64,000 bases of DNA, taken from the NCBI GenBank assembly GCA_913063225.1, contig CAJXYP010000008.1:1-64000 (forward strand), given 5' to 3'. The DNA comes from an uncultured Cellvibrionales bacterium. Its GTDB lineage: Bacteria; Pseudomonadota; Gammaproteobacteria; Pseudomonadales; GM7GCV1. Shown here in pieces: positions 37,411-48,228 of the stretch. The stretch's first letter is position 1. Each line of letters opens with the position of its first letter. A program made the position numbers and the translations under genes. Under the pieces are notes generated by a model, which made no database searches, was not told where the DNA came from, and worked only from the letters and a program-made list of their open reading frames with translations.

Positions 37411-38413
37411 TCCCGTTATACAGCCGCCTCGACGAACGCAAAGCCGCAAGGCTGGCGAAAAACTGCGCGATGCCGACAAGATCGAACTGATACCTCTTAA
37501 GGCGGAGCCGGAAGCATATATCCGCAAGCCACCTTGGATCCGCATTAAATTGCAGCAAAATGATGAAGTAACGCGGATCAAAGACCTGCTGCGAGAAAAT
37601 AAGCTCTCTACGGTTTGCGAAGAGGCCAATTGCCCGAACCTGAATGAGTGTTTTGGAGGAGGTACTGCGACTTTCATGATTATGGGAGATGTTTGTACTC
37701 GCAGATGTCCCTTCTGTGATGTTGGTCATGGTAAACCAAACTCTCTTGATGCCGAGGAGCCGTTCAACCTGGCTGAAACTGTTGCCTTAATGAAACTGAA
37801 CTATGTAGTTATTACTTCGGTTGATCGTGACGATTTACGGGATGGAGGTGCTCAGCATTTCGCGGATTGTATTCGTTTGGTACGGGAGCAATCACCAGGT
37901 ATTCAAATAGAAATTCTCACTCCGGACTTTCGTGGTCGAATGAATCCAGCTATCGATATTCTTGCTGTCACGCCGCCGGATGTTTTTAACCATAATATGG
38001 AAACGGTTCCGCGTCTTTACCGAGAAGCGCGACCAGGTGCGAACTACGAGTGGTCTCTGCAGTTATTGAAAGAATACCGAGTTATGCAACCTAATGTGCC
38101 GACTAAGTCAGGCTTGATGGTGGGTATGGGAGAGACCAAAGATGAGTTGCTGCGGGTATTGGATGATATGCGTGAGCACGATATTCAAATGCTTACGGTC
38201 GGTCAGTACCTGCAGCCGTCAAAAGATCATTACCCCCTGCGCCGCTACGTGCATCCTGACGAGTTTGCGGAATACGAAGAATATGCGTTAAGTATAGGTT
38301 TCGCTCAGGCAGCTTGTGGGCCTCTAGTTCGTTCGAGCTACCATGCCGACCAGCAGGCGAAGGGTGAATTTTCCGCTGGCACGGTTCAGAAAGTAATCAC
38401 CAGCAAGAATTAG
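37403..38413 (+). CDS. lipA: Lipoyl synthase LipA
   Basis: The 336-residue radical-SAM enzyme inserts two sulfurs into octanoyl groups. It has the auxiliary cluster motif [12 protein letters not shown], the radical-SAM motif [10 protein letters not shown] and the C-terminal serine segment [13 protein letters not shown] 37403 is preferred to GTG 37385; both lie in the end of lipB. No terminator is visible in the 41 bp before the converging M14 gene. Confidence 0.97.
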   Translation: MNNPVIQPPRRTQSRKAGEKLRDADKIELIPLKAEPEAYIRKPPWIRIKLQQNDEVTRIKDLLRENKLSTVCEEANCPNLNECFGGGTATFMIMGDVCTRRCPFCDVGHGKPNSLDAEEPFNLAETVALMKLNYVVITSVDRDDLRDGGAQHFADCIRLVREQSPGIQIEILTPDFRGRMNPAIDILAVTPPDVFNHNMETVPRLYREARPGANYEWSLQLLKEYRVMQPNVPTKSGLMVGMGETKDELLRVLDDMREHDIQMLTVGQYLQPSKDHYPLRRYVHPDEFAEYEEYALSIGFAQAACGPLVRSSYHADQQAKGEFSAGTVQKVITSKN

Positions 38414-38454
38414 ATCTTTTATCTTTAGAATCCTTTATTTCTATATAAGGGAGC

Positions 38455-39543
38455 CTAGCGCTCCTTGGTACGTTCCTCGACTAACCAGGCAACCAAATCT
38501 GTCCACATCTTAGATATCTGATTTTCGCTCGGCATAATACCGGCGTAGGGCAATTCAATGGTAACTACCGGCTTGTCTAAATCGACCCCTGCGTAATGTC
38601 CCAAAGACCCCGGATAAACACCCAACCTATTAAGGTGCAAATCACCTAATTGTTCTGGAGCTGCTGGGGGCCCATCGTAGTCGACCAAGTGGTATGGCGC
38701 GTGCACCGAAATGATTACATCTGGTTGAAACTCATTAATGTGTTTTACCAGCCAGGCAACCTCTGGTTCGCTACCGCCGCTCTCTCCGGGGTATCGGCGC
38801 TCGTTGCTATCCGTTTTGTCTTCCCAGAAGCTTGCCGCTGAATCGTTCCAGTCGGCGGAGGGGAAATTTCGATTTAGATCTACCCCATTTTCGTTTTGAC
38901 GGCGAGATTCCTCTCCCAGCAAACCATCTGGATTGCTTAAGGGAATAAATTGCCAATGGAAAACACCTGAGTGGTACTCATTCAGAATTTCCATCCACTT
39001 AAAAGCAATAGACACAGAAGAGTATTCGTCTCCATGAATGCCGCCGATTAATAGCACGCGTCCCAGCGATTCGCGTTGGGGTAACTCAGGGTATTCTCGA
39101 ACAGCTAAAGGTCTTTTTAATACCGAAAAACCACCAGTGGACTGAAGCTGTTGGTCTAGACAATCCTGAACCGACACGCTGCTTAGCTTGTCACCAATTT
39201 CTTGGCAAAGGTCAATAATGCTGAAGTCAACTTCGGGAGTCGGTAGTCCAAAGAAGCTTATATCTACCGAGGGTTCCGGGACCGTTTCCGCTAGCTCTGG
39301 TGTATTGCTATCTGCGGTATTTACGACCTCGATAACCACTTCCGGGACGGGGACAATGGTAACTTTAGGAGGTTCGGCAGAGAGGATAGCAGGCTCCGCC
39401 AGCGGCTCTGGCTGTGATGCAATTTCAGGTGTTGCTGGTTGGCTGAAGGGCAGTTTAGAACAAGCAGATAGAGTTGCCATTAACGCCAGCAGCAGCAAAC
39501 CCCTTGAGGGCAAGGTATGCCCCCCCAAAGTATTTCTGATCAC
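38455..39543 (-). CDS. M14 family zinc carboxypeptidase lipoprotein (MpaA-like)
   Basis: The 362-residue protein has a lipoprotein signal with Cys28 in TLSACSKLP, a Pro/Glu-rich linker of about 60 residues, and an M14 domain from about residue 130. Zinc ligands are His and Glu in GGIHGDEYSS and His in IISVHAPYH; the catalytic Glu fits VTIELPYAG, and DLNRNFP is the substrate-binding motif. E. coli MpaA cuts the gamma-D-Glu-mDAP bond of murein tripeptides; that substrate is likely here given the L,D-transpeptidase gene 3 bp upstream, but MpaA is cytoplasmic while this one is exported and anchored. Confidence 0.82.
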   Translation of the reverse strand: MIRNTLGGHTLPSRGLLLLALMATLSACSKLPFSQPATPEIASQPEPLAEPAILSAEPPKVTIVPVPEVVIEVVNTADSNTPELAETVPEPSVDISFFGLPTPEVDFSIIDLCQEIGDKLSSVSVQDCLDQQLQSTGGFSVLKRPLAVREYPELPQRESLGRVLLIGGIHGDEYSSVSIAFKWMEILNEYHSGVFHWQFIPLSNPDGLLGEESRRQNENGVDLNRNFPSADWNDSAASFWEDKTDSNERRYPGESGGSEPEVAWLVKHINEFQPDVIISVHAPYHLVDYDGPPAAPEQLGDLHLNRLGVYPGSLGHYAGVDLDKPVVTIELPYAGIMPSENQISKMWTDLVAWLVEERTKER

Positions 39544-39546
39544 GAT

Positions 39547-40565
39547 TTAGGCCGCGCCTTCAAATACAATTTTCCAGCTGCCATCCGGCTGGCGACGCCA
39601 AAATATTTGCTTTTTGCCTTCTGCATTGAAGTTACTACTTTGGTAAACCTGATGATATTCCGTAACAACCAAGTCGGGCTGCGCAGGATAGGCAAAGATA
39701 TTTAGATCTGAGATGTCTACTTCAACCCATTCTTTTACTGCATGAATGCGATTTTTATAAGCAACCCAGTCTTGCAGGCTTCTATCCATGCTAGAGAAGT
39801 CGTCTGCATAAAAATCTAGGTAAGTCGGATTGTCAATTCTTGCCCAGGCGGCTCGCCATGCTTCGATTGACGATTCGATCTCTTGTCGCACAAGCGCAAC
39901 TTCACTGCGCGAGGTCCAGCGAATTTGGTCGCCAAGTAAAACCCTGGTGTGTCCTTCGGTTACATATCCTCTGAGCCATTCGAACGCGGTATTGTCGATA
40001 ACTACACAGCCTTCCGAATCCAGTAATGGCCGCTCGTCCACGCCTTTAGGGAGTCCGTGTAACCAAATACCATGACCTGTTCGTTGGTTTAATCGGTCGT
40101 AACTATTCGGATAGTTAATTGGAAAAGCACCGATGCCGTAATAGTCAGTTAATTCTTCGTCGGGCAAAAAGGAGGTGACCTGATACAGGCCAACGGGAGT
40201 GCGATTATCACCTTCAACCTCTTTTCCATATCCGGCTTTGCCAATGGAAATGGAGCGGGTGAAGCCGACTTGCCATTGACCCGTATTTTGGTTTGGCACC
40301 ATCAAATGAAGCAAGCCCTTTTCCATTTCAACCCATACGATATTTTCAATAGTTTCGTTTAGGCTTATCAGCGATGCAGGAACCAGATCTGCGCCAATCG
40401 GGGCGCCATCTAAAAGGTAGTTTGGTTCGCTATAGCTATTCAAGGCAAGGCGGGTTGACCGTATGCCGAGCTGACGGAGCTCGCTTGAGAGAGCGCGAGG
40501 CTTGGGTAAAGCAAGGCGCAAAAAAGAAGGAGACCAATGTAAATGGGCTTCGTCAGCATCATCAT
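39547..40565 (-). CDS. L,D-transpeptidase (YkuD) with NTF2-like tail; frameshift after the signal peptide
   Basis: The open frame 39547-40608 holds a YkuD domain with HGIWLHGLPKG and the catalytic SEGCVVIDN, then an NTF2-like tail from about residue 240 of that frame (IEAWRAAWARIDNPTYLDFYADDF to WKIVFEGAA). Its own N-terminus has no signal peptide. In the next frame, ATG 40565 begins a clear signal peptide (MMMLTKPIYIGLLLFCALLY, ending near SLALSQA) which runs into a stop at about 40438. A single indel between about 40425 and 40450 would join the two into a normal exported enzyme. L,D-transpeptidases make 3-3 cross-links or attach proteins to murein. Whether the shift is an error or a mutation cannot be told. 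Confidence 0.75.
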
Positions 40566-40568
40566 TTC

Positions 40569-40905
40569 TTAATCTAGTGCGGTTGAAGTTTCCGAGATGA
40601 TTTTCCATCTCTCATTAAAGAAGGAGTATACGAGAGTTTTCTGCACGCTGTCCGAATAGTTACTGGACAGATAATTTTGTTGGAAAGCTACAAATGCTTG
40701 ATTCCCAAAGATCTGAACATCAATTTCTGTAAGGCTGACCAAAATATCACCAGACCTGGTCAATGCAGCGTCACGGTTACCACGCCACTGTTCATTGGGG
40801 TGATCTCGTCAGGTTGGTAGTCCTCGGCGTAGTACGCTAGATAGGAGTCCACGTCACCTTCTGACCATGATAGAGCCCAAGCAGTAGTCAGATTCCGGAG
40901 CGCCA
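40569..40905 (-). pseudogene. NTF2-like C-terminal part of the TPR gene, out of frame in two pieces
   Basis: Reading the minus strand, one frame gives LTTAWALSWSEGDVDSYLAY then YAEDYQPDEITP (about 40892-40797); another then gives NEQWRGNRDAALTRSGDILV through KTLVYSFFNERWKIISE to a stop at 40569. Together they make a normal NTF2-like domain that continues the TPR protein encoded upstream. Two indels are required: one near 40895-40925, where a 10-bp arm palindrome (40903-40924) lies, and one near the GGGG run at 40797-40800. These may be assembly errors or real decay. Confidence 0.65.
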
Positions 40906-41439
40906 AACCAGAAATCTGGTTTGGGCTCTAGTGTCTGGTTCCCGAGTTTGCACTGGGGTTTGGGTTGGCGCGGCTGTTGTAATTACAGGTGTGTTTGCTA
41001 AACCCCTGTTTGTATCAATTTCCCCCAGCTCTGATTCAAAGAATGACTTAGTAGATTGAACAAACAAAATCGGGTTCAATTTTTCCGGAGGACCCTCAGC
41101 GATCTGCAATTCAAGCTCAAGAAGGTTGTGAGAGATAATGCTGAAAATAGGGTCCGAATCCACTAGTTGTCGTAGAATGGTTAGGGCCTCCAAGGGTTGA
41201 GAGTTCCTAAGATACGCCACCGCCAGATTGTTCAAATATTCCGGCTGCGTGCTAAAAGTTTCTTCGTATCTCTTTAGAACCGCCAAAGCTGCTTCAGGAT
41301 TGCCGGACTGCATTAAATCGCTACTCTCTATCAGAACGGCATCCAGCTGAATCTGGCTTATCTGAGCGAGGCTGGAATTGTGTATTGCTAATAAACATAG
41401 CAGCACTATCTTAGTGAAACTTCTCACAAATGATCTCAT
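40888..41439 (-). CDS. Exported TPR protein, N-terminal part
   Basis: The 183-residue open frame has a signal peptide (IVLLCLLAIHNSSLAQ) and about two tetratricopeptide repeats (SGNPEAALAVLKRYEETFSTQPEYLNNLAVAYLRNSQPLEALTI in part), then a Pro/Thr-rich linker. It ends at WRSGI where a frameshift cuts it from the NTF2-like tail listed separately; the intact protein would be about 290 residues. TPR units bind proteins, so a scaffold role in the periplasm is possible. The L,D-transpeptidase and M14 peptidase genes follow on the same strand and may form one operon concerned with murein. Confidence 0.7.
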   Translation of the reverse strand: MRSFVRSFTKIVLLCLLAIHNSSLAQISQIQLDAVLIESSDLMQSGNPEAALAVLKRYEETFSTQPEYLNNLAVAYLRNSQPLEALTILRQLVDSDPIFSIISHNLLELELQIAEGPPEKLNPILFVQSTKSFFESELGEIDTNRGLANTPVITTAAPTQTPVQTREPDTRAQTRFLVWRSGI

Positions 41440-41568
41440 AAGGTAGAGACTATTTTGGTGGTTGAGACCACATTATAAAGAAAAGCGGCAATACGGGGAT
41501 TATTGATGTTTACCTCGGCGCTCCACTAATGGAAAATGGCCCTCCCTTTATCAAGCGAAGATTAGAGA

Positions 41569-43563
41569 ATGGCAAACCGGAGCACACTGGCGAATGCAAT
41601 TCGGGTTTTATCCATGGATGCGGTTCAAAAAGCGAACAGCGGGCATCCCGGGGCACCCATGGGTATGGCTGATATTGCTGAGGTTTTGTGGAACGATTAC
41701 CTAGTCCACAATCCGGCAAATCCAAACTGGTTTAACCGAGACCGGTTTGTGCTTTCAAATGGGCACGGTTCGATGCTCATCTATTCTTTGCTGCATCTCA
41801 GCGGCTACGACTTGAGCATAGAAGATCTCAAAGACTTCCGTCAGATGGACGCTAAGACCCCCGGGCATCCGGAATACGGATATACGCCAGGTGTTGAAAC
41901 CACTACTGGCCCGCTAGGGCAGGGCCTGGCAAATGCGGTTGGCATGGCTTTGACAGAGAAAATACTCGCTGCCCAATTCAATAAGAAAGATGCGTCTTTG
42001 GTTGATCATCACACTTATGTCTTCTTAGGGGATGGATGTTTGATGGAAGGTATCTCCCATGAGGTATCTTCATTGGCGGGGACCTTGGGCCTTGGAAAAC
42101 TGGTTGCCTTCTATGATGACAATCAGATCTCTATCGATGGAGACGTTAGCGGCTGGTTTACGGACAAAACCCCGAAACGATTTGAGGCCTATGGCTGGCA
42201 AGTTATTTCCAAGGTAGATGGCCATGATTCCGGTGCTATTAAAGCGGCTATTGAAGCTGCCCAAGCGGACGAGGATCGCCCAACGCTTATATGTTGTAAA
42301 ACCAAGATTGGTGCAGGCGCGCCAAATAAAGAGGGCACTGCTGCATGTCACGGCGCCCCGCTAGGGGATGAAGAGATTGCGGCAACACGAGTCAATTTGA
42401 ATTGGCCGCATGCCCCCTTTGAAGTTCCAGAGGACGTATATGCAGGTTGGAATGCTTTGGATCAGGGCTCTGATTCAGAAGCGCAATGGTCCAAAACTTT
42501 AGCAAGTTATAAAGCCAATTACCCGCGACAGGCAGAAGAGTTCGAGCGACGCATCAGCGGAGAGCTGCCAGCGAACTTTGATCAGTTGATACAAAGATTT
42601 GTTGAGGAAAGCCAAACCGAGGGAGCCAAGGTGGCATCCCGCAAGGCTTCGCAGCTAGCAATAGAGAAGTTCGCTGCGGAGTTGCCCGAAATGCTGGGTG
42701 GATCTGCTGATTTGACTGGCTCGAATCTTACCAACTGGAGCGGTAGCAAAACGGTTACCGCGCACGATACTTCCGGCAACTATATTTACTATGGTGTTCG
42801 TGAGTTTGGAATGGCTGCCATTATGAATGGCATGGCATTGCACTCGGGCGTTATTCCCTATGGCGGCACCTTTCTTATTTTTATGGAATACGCACGCAAC
42901 GCTATCCGTATGGCCGCGCTTATGAAACAGCGCAGCATTTACGTATTTACGCATGATTCCATTGGGTTGGGTGAAGATGGCCCGACGCACCAGCCGGTTG
43001 AGCAAATTACCTCACTGCGGTCTACGCCAAATATGCACACCTGGCGCCCGTGCGACACTGTTGAGACTATGGCCGCTTGGGGCTCCGCCCTTTCGCGCTC
43101 CGATGGCCCTACAGCGCTGGCGCTATCTCGACAGGGACTTGCATGCCAGCCACGTGACGCAAAAACACTCGGCCAGATCAAGCAGGGTGGTTATACCCTC
43201 GCTGATTCCGATGGCGAACCAGAAGTAGTGGTTATCGCTACCGGTTCTGAGGTCGGTATTGCCGTCGATGCCAAGGTCCTCCTAGGTGCAAAAGGCACCA
43301 AGGTACGGGTTGTTTCCATGCCTTGCGTTGAGCTATTTACCGCGCAGGATTCTGCATATCAAAACTCAGTAATTCCCGAGGGCTGCCGCAAAAGACTCGC
43401 GGTGGAAGCTGGGCACAGCATGTCCTGGTACAAGCTTGTTGGATTGGATGGCGCGGTTATTGGAATTGATACCTTTGGTGAATCAGCACCGGGCCCTGAA
43501 TTAATGGAGCATTTTGGTTTCTCAACTGAGAATGTTGTTAAAGCGATAGAGAGAATGCTCTGA
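41569..43563 (+). CDS. tkt: Transketolase
   Basis: The 664-residue thiamine-diphosphate enzyme moves two-carbon units in the pentose phosphate pathway. Signatures are [20 protein letters not shown], the ThDP motif [12 protein letters not shown] and the transketolase motif of the pyrimidine domain [17 protein letters not shown]. Length matches E. coli TktA. It starts the tkt-epd-pgk-fba cluster and overlaps epd at its stop codon (CTGA). The 128 bp upstream separate it from the divergent TPR gene and hold its likely promoter, not clearly readable. Confidence 0.97.
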   Translation: MANRSTLANAIRVLSMDAVQKANSGHPGAPMGMADIAEVLWNDYLVHNPANPNWFNRDRFVLSNGHGSMLIYSLLHLSGYDLSIEDLKDFRQMDAKTPGHPEYGYTPGVETTTGPLGQGLANAVGMALTEKILAAQFNKKDASLVDHHTYVFLGDGCLMEGISHEVSSLAGTLGLGKLVAFYDDNQISIDGDVSGWFTDKTPKRFEAYGWQVISKVDGHDSGAIKAAIEAAQADEDRPTLICCKTKIGAGAPNKEGTAACHGAPLGDEEIAATRVNLNWPHAPFEVPEDVYAGWNALDQGSDSEAQWSKTLASYKANYPRQAEEFERRISGELPANFDQLIQRFVEESQTEGAKVASRKASQLAIEKFAAELPEMLGGSADLTGSNLTNWSGSKTVTAHDTSGNYIYYGVREFGMAAIMNGMALHSGVIPYGGTFLIFMEYARNAIRMAALMKQRSIYVFTHDSIGLGEDGPTHQPVEQITSLRSTPNMHTWRPCDTVETMAAWGSALSRSDGPTALALSRQGLACQPRDAKTLGQIKQGGYTLADSDGEPEVVVIATGSEVGIAVDAKVLLGAKGTKVRVVSMPCVELFTAQDSAYQNSVIPEGCRKRLAVEAGHSMSWYKLVGLDGAVIGIDTFGESAPGPELMEHFGFSTENVVKAIERML

Positions 43564-44579
43564 CACGCGTTGGAATCAATGGGTTCGGGCGAATAGGGCG
43601 CTGTGTTTTTAGAGCCCTCGCTGAGCGGAGTGATCCGAACTTATCCATCGTTGCAATTAACGAACTGGCTCCGCCGGAGTCCATTGCCTATCTGACCCGT
43701 TATGACTCGACCCACGGTCGGTTTGCTGGTGAGGTTCATGCTGGCGAAGGCGTATTACAGGTTGGTGGAAAGTCGATTCGTTTAAGTCATTCGGAAGATA
43801 CTGATTCTTTGCCCTGGGCAGAGGAAGGCATCGATATCCTGATAGAGTCTTCGGGTTCTTTTACTGATAGAGCAACAGCGCAATCGCATATTGATGCTGG
43901 CGCTAAGCGGCTACTATTTTCTCAGCCCGCCGAATCCGATGTTGATGCCACCATAGTTTTTGGGGTAAACCATTCTGAGCTTAGCGCCGAGCAGAAAATC
44001 ATCTCAGCGGCGTCTTGCACTACTAACTGTGTGGTTCCGCCTTTGCAGGCTTTAGATCAGGCCTTTGGGATCGAGTCAGTGATGGTGCGGACGCTGCATG
44101 CGGCTATGAACGATCAGCCCGTAATTGACGCATACCATCACAAAGATTTACGCCGAAATCGTGCGGCTTTCGAATCAATGATCCCGGTTGAAACAGAGCT
44201 GGCTAAGGGTATCGGGCGAATTTTGCCGCACCTTGAACCGAAAATTCAGGCCAGCGCATTACGTATGCCAATTTCTGATGTTTCCGCCATGGATATTGGC
44301 GTTGTGTTGGCTAAGGACGCGGATATCGAAACGGTAAAAAACTTGATAAAAGAGGTTTCGGAGACAAGGTTTTCCGGAGTGCTGGGATACACTAATGAAC
44401 CTCTGGTTAGTTGCGATTTTGTGCATGACTCACGTTCGGGAGTAGTCGATCTCCAGCAACTCAGAATGTCTGGAGCTAGGCATTTGAAACTCCTGGTTTG
44501 GTTTGACAATGAATGGGGATATGCCAATCGAATTTTGGATATCGCTACTCATTGGGGCAATCAAATTGGTAGGCATTAG
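43560..44579 (+). CDS. epd: Erythrose-4-phosphate dehydrogenase (GapA-like), probable CTG start
   Basis: The 339-residue protein has the NAD-binding start [17 protein letters not shown], the catalytic [12 protein letters not shown] and the segment [20 protein letters not shown], which is typical of Epd rather than GapA. Epd oxidises erythrose 4-phosphate for pyridoxal phosphate synthesis, and tkt-epd-pgk-fba is its usual setting. No ATG, GTG or TTG lies in frame between a stop at 43539-43541 and the NAD motif; the first such codon is TTG 43809, far inside. CTG 43560 overlaps the tkt stop as CTGA and has AGAGAG seven bases upstream. Either CTG is the start or one A was lost from an original ATGA. 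GapA function is a possible alternative. Confidence 0.85.
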   Translation: MTRVGINGFGRIGRCVFRALAERSDPNLSIVAINELAPPESIAYLTRYDSTHGRFAGEVHAGEGVLQVGGKSIRLSHSEDTDSLPWAEEGIDILIESSGSFTDRATAQSHIDAGAKRLLFSQPAESDVDATIVFGVNHSELSAEQKIISAASCTTNCVVPPLQALDQAFGIESVMVRTLHAAMNDQPVIDAYHHKDLRRNRAAFESMIPVETELAKGIGRILPHLEPKIQASALRMPISDVSAMDIGVVLAKDADIETVKNLIKEVSETRFSGVLGYTNEPLVSCDFVHDSRSGVVDLQQLRMSGARHLKLLVWFDNEWGYANRILDIATHWGNQIGRH

Positions 44580-44613
44580 ATGGTAGCGCAAATTAATAGA
44601 AGGATAGGTTTAA

Positions 44614-45774
44614 GTGGCCTATAAGAAGATGTCCGATATGGACTTGTCGGGAAAGGTCCTGCTAATCCGAGAAGACTTGAATGTTCCGATTCAAGATGGC
44701 GTTATAAGTTCTGATGCGCGATTGCGAGCCGCTTTGCCGAGCATATCAATGGCCCTAGACAAGGGCGCATCTAAAATAATCCTGATGTCCCATTTGGGTC
44801 GGCCCACTGAGGGTTATTTTGCTGAAGAGTTCTCTTTGGCGCCTGTTGCGCAATACCTGACCCAGGCTTTAAATGAGCAGGTTGCTCTAGTAGACCAGCT
44901 ATCGAAACCTGAAGGTTCCGGTCGTATTTTTCTTCTTGAGAACGTTCGTTTTAATCCAGGAGAAAAAGCCAACGATGAAACGCTTTCCCAGGCCTATGCA
45001 GATCTTTGCGATATATTTGTTATGGACGCATTTGGCACATCCCACCGCGCTCAAGCCTCTACCCATGGTGTGGCGTTAAAGGCTGATCAAGCTTGCGCTG
45101 GGCCGTTGCTTGACGCCGAACTAACCGCGCTGTCCAAGGTATTGGCAAATCCGACACCACCGATGCTAGCGATAGTGGGTGGCTCAAAGGTTTCAACTAA
45201 GCTGACGGTTCTGGAAGCGTTATCCGACAAGGTAGATCAATTGATTGTTGGCGGAGGTATTGCTAATACCTTTGTTGCTGCTCTAGGACACCCCGTTGGT
45301 AAGTCTCTCTATGAGGCGGATTTGATTCCGGTAGCAAAAGCCTTGATGCAGAAGTGTGAAATACCTATGCCCGTAGATTTGGTGACGGCTACCGAGTTTA
45401 GCTCTGAGGCTGAGCCGAGAGTTTGTGCAATAGATGATGTTCGGGATAATGAAATGATTCTCGACATAGGTCCTGAATCCCGCAAAATTATGTGTGAATT
45501 GATTTCCAAAGCGGGAACCTTATTGTGGAATGGGCCACTGGGTGTTTTTGAATTTGAGGCCTTTGCCGGTGGTACTGAGGCAATTTCTCGGGCCATCGCG
45601 GATTCGCCAGCCTATTCAGTGGCGGGAGGCGGAGATACCCTCGCGGCTATTGATAAATTTGGAATTGCCGATGGAGTAAGCTATATCTCTACCGGCGGAG
45701 GAGCCTTCCTCGAATACGTTGAAGGCAAAGAACTACCAGCAGTTGCTGCGCTTAAAGCTGCGGCAACACTTTAA
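44614..45774 (+). CDS. pgk: Phosphoglycerate kinase
   Basis: The 386-residue enzyme interconverts 1,3-bisphosphoglycerate and 3-phosphoglycerate with ADP/ATP. Signatures are [39 protein letters not shown] and the C-terminal [17 protein letters not shown]. Length equals E. coli Pgk. It starts at GTG 44614 with AAGGATAGG upstream and lies 34 bp after epd. Confidence 0.97.
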   Translation: MAYKKMSDMDLSGKVLLIREDLNVPIQDGVISSDARLRAALPSISMALDKGASKIILMSHLGRPTEGYFAEEFSLAPVAQYLTQALNEQVALVDQLSKPEGSGRIFLLENVRFNPGEKANDETLSQAYADLCDIFVMDAFGTSHRAQASTHGVALKADQACAGPLLDAELTALSKVLANPTPPMLAIVGGSKVSTKLTVLEALSDKVDQLIVGGGIANTFVAALGHPVGKSLYEADLIPVAKALMQKCEIPMPVDLVTATEFSSEAEPRVCAIDDVRDNEMILDIGPESRKIMCELISKAGTLLWNGPLGVFEFEAFAGGTEAISRAIADSPAYSVAGGGDTLAAIDKFGIADGVSYISTGGGAFLEYVEGKELPAVAALKAAATL

Positions 45775-45805
45775 AAGCTGAATTGGATAAACAGGAGTAA
45801 TTGAT

Positions 45806-46870
45806 ATGCCTATGATCAGTATGAGAGAACTGCTAGACCACGCCGCCGAATACGGCTATGGGGTTCCGGCATTTAATGTAAATAATTTAGAGCAGGTGCG
45901 AGCCATTATGTTGGCTGCCGAACAGACTAATTCTCCAGTTATTCTGCAAGCTTCTGCAGGAGCTCGAAAATACGCTGGTGCGCCATTTTTGCGTCACCTA
46001 ATTGAGGCTGCAACAGAAGAGTGGCCAGATATTCCTGTGGTTATGCACCAAGATCATGGGACTAGCCCGGCGATATGTCAGCGGTCCATACAGCTAGGGT
46101 TTACCTCCGTGATGATGGACGGATCTTTGAAAGAAGATGGTAAAACGCCTGCGGATTACGACTACAACGTTGCGGTCACGCAACAAGCGGTTGCTATGGC
46201 GCACGCTTGTGGAGTATCGGTTGAGGGAGAGCTAGGTTGTCTAGGTTCTCTAGAGACCGGTCTAGCGGGCGAAGAAGATGGTGTGGGCGCAGAAGGTGTA
46301 TTGGATCATAGTCAGTTACTGACTGACCCAGAGGAAGCTGCCGACTTTGTTAAAGCAACAGGCGTTGACGCGCTTGCGATAGCTTGTGGCACTAGTCACG
46401 GTGCCTACAAGTTTACCCGACCGCCTACCGGCGATATTCTCGATATAAACCGAATTAAGGAAATTCACGCTCGTATCCCCGATACCCACCTAGTAATGCA
46501 CGGTTCGTCGGCAGTGCCCCAGGATTGGTTAGCGATTATTAACCAATATGGCGGCGATATGCCTGAAACCTATGGCGTTCCGGTTGAGCAAGTGCAGGAA
46601 GGGATTCGTCACGGTGTGCGCAAGGTGAATATTGATACTGACCTAAGATTGGCTTCAACCGGGGCAATACGCCGCTATCTGGCAAATAACCCATCTGAAT
46701 TTGATCCTCGCAAATATCTTAATGAGACCATTACGGCCATGAAAGATATATGTGTGGCCCGTTATGAAGCCTTTGGTACTGCTGGAAACGCTGACAAAAT
46801 CAAATCTATTGGTTTAGAGGCAATGTTTCAGCGCTATGAAGCCGGCGAGCTAGATCCCCGGGTTAACTAG
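45806..46870 (+). CDS. fba: Class II fructose-bisphosphate aldolase (Calvin-cycle subtype)
   Basis: The 354-residue zinc enzyme cleaves fructose 1,6-bisphosphate. Motifs are [19 protein letters not shown] (zinc His), [24 protein letters not shown] and VMHGSSAVP. The length and the motif spacing fit the 354-residue CbbA subtype common in Pseudomonas-like bacteria rather than E. coli FbaA (359, different subtype). It ends the glycolytic cluster; a truncated Ig-like gene follows by 12 bp. Confidence 0.96.
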   Translation: MPMISMRELLDHAAEYGYGVPAFNVNNLEQVRAIMLAAEQTNSPVILQASAGARKYAGAPFLRHLIEAATEEWPDIPVVMHQDHGTSPAICQRSIQLGFTSVMMDGSLKEDGKTPADYDYNVAVTQQAVAMAHACGVSVEGELGCLGSLETGLAGEEDGVGAEGVLDHSQLLTDPEEAADFVKATGVDALAIACGTSHGAYKFTRPPTGDILDINRIKEIHARIPDTHLVMHGSSAVPQDWLAIINQYGGDMPETYGVPVEQVQEGIRHGVRKVNIDTDLRLASTGAIRRYLANNPSEFDPRKYLNETITAMKDICVARYEAFGTAGNADKIKSIGLEAMFQRYEAGELDPRVN

Positions 46871-46882
46871 CTGGAATAATCA

Positions 46883-48163
46883 TTGCAGGCTGATTTTTCG
46901 ACGGCTTTATTCGAGAGATCAGCCTCAGTTATTAGTACTGGGTTGCCAGATCAGAACTCCTTCTCGCTGTCCGCTGAGATACTGAATCCCGGTGGTGGCA
47001 ATGTACTTGATGATGGAGTGGTCTCTACCCTGACTATCCGTGCCGCTGATGCCTTTAATAACCCGGCTCTTGATGGCACCTCGGTTATTTTTAATGCGGA
47101 ATACGGTGATGTAACGCCTAGCTGCACGACGGTTGATGGTGCTTGCTCCGTAATCTGGACCAGTTCAGGTACAAGGGCGGTAGATTTCGCCTCTACTGGA
47201 ACTATGCGAACGCTAGCCAATACAGCCTGTGATCACGATGGCGGCGGTGCTGACCATTTTGATGAAGATTTACCTTGCCCAACCTATAACTTTAATTTCC
47301 CTCTGGGGCAAATCTATTCGGGACGTACAACTATTCTTGCATATGCTGACGGGGATGAATCCTTTGATGATCTCAGCGGCAATGGTCTTTACGACTATGT
47401 GGATGTTAATTTGAATAATTCATACGACGCAGATACCGATACGCTAGAGCCCTTCGTTGATTTGCCTGAAGCTTTTCGGGATGACAACGAAGACGGCGTA
47501 TTTGGCAAGGATGGGGCAGCATTTGAAAATAATTCGGGCTTACCCTGCACTGCAGACGACGGCACAGACCAGTGCACGGGTTGGTTAGATAGTGGACAAG
47601 AAGAATTTTTCTTCGATATTAATGAAAATGGACGCTATGATGGTGATGATGACGGAAACAGCAACAACGGTATGGTCGGTAACGGCATATTTAATGGCGT
47701 ATTGTGTGCTGAGGAGTTGGAATTATTGACGCTCTGTACCCGACTCCCTATTAGCGTTCGCTCTGAGGTAGTGCTGATAATGTCCGACAATACCCCGGTT
47801 GTAGATTTCCGAAATGGGGATTACAGTTTATTGGCCAGCGGCGCGGTCGTTGACGTTGATGTCGGTGGTCCGACGCTTATCCGCGCGCTAATTGGTGATA
47901 TTAATAATAATCTTCCGGTGGTTGGTACCACTATAGAAATTGCGGTCGACAACTGTGATTTTAGTGGTGCAGTTTCTTACAGTATTGGCAATACCAATGA
48001 AGCGGGCATCTTTGATATTCCAATTACCTTTGCGGAAGATGATTCTGTAGATGGCGATGTAGGCACGGTAATTGTTACTGCTACAACGATAACTTCCTTT
48101 AGTTCAGGTGCAACAAAAAGCTTCATACAAACTGATTCCTTTACTTGCGTTGATGCTGACTAG
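46883..48163 (+). pseudogene. Orphan C-terminal fragment of an Ig-like (Big_1) surface protein
   Basis: The open frame begins after TAA 46877-46879 and has only TTG 46883 as a possible start, with no ribosome site and no signal peptide. It encodes about 426 residues: a Big_1 Ig-like domain (VVSTLTIRAADAFNNPALDG to VIWTSSGTR), an Asp/Asn-rich part with EF-hand-like loops (DDLSGNGLYDYVDVN, DDNEDGVFGKDG, DINENGRYDGDDDG), and a last Ig-like domain ending CVDAD. Such sequences belong to the C-terminus of large exported adhesin-like proteins of marine Gammaproteobacteria. The frame is undamaged, so the loss of its front is recent, or this is an assembly join. Expression as it stands is doubtful. 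Confidence 0.65.
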
Positions 48164-48179
48164 AGAAATATTGGCCAAT

Positions 48180-48206
48180 AAAAAAGGCGCTTCGGCGCCT
48201 TTTTTA
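48180..48206. terminator. Bidirectional rho-independent terminator (TTCG loop)
   Basis: AAAAAGGCGC (48181-48190) pairs perfectly with GCGCCTTTTT (48195-48204) around a TTCG tetraloop. It lies between the Ig-like fragment and the converging rpiA and has A and T runs for both directions. Confidence 0.93.
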
Positions 48207-48228
48207 TTGCATGGGTTTCTGGCTGGGA

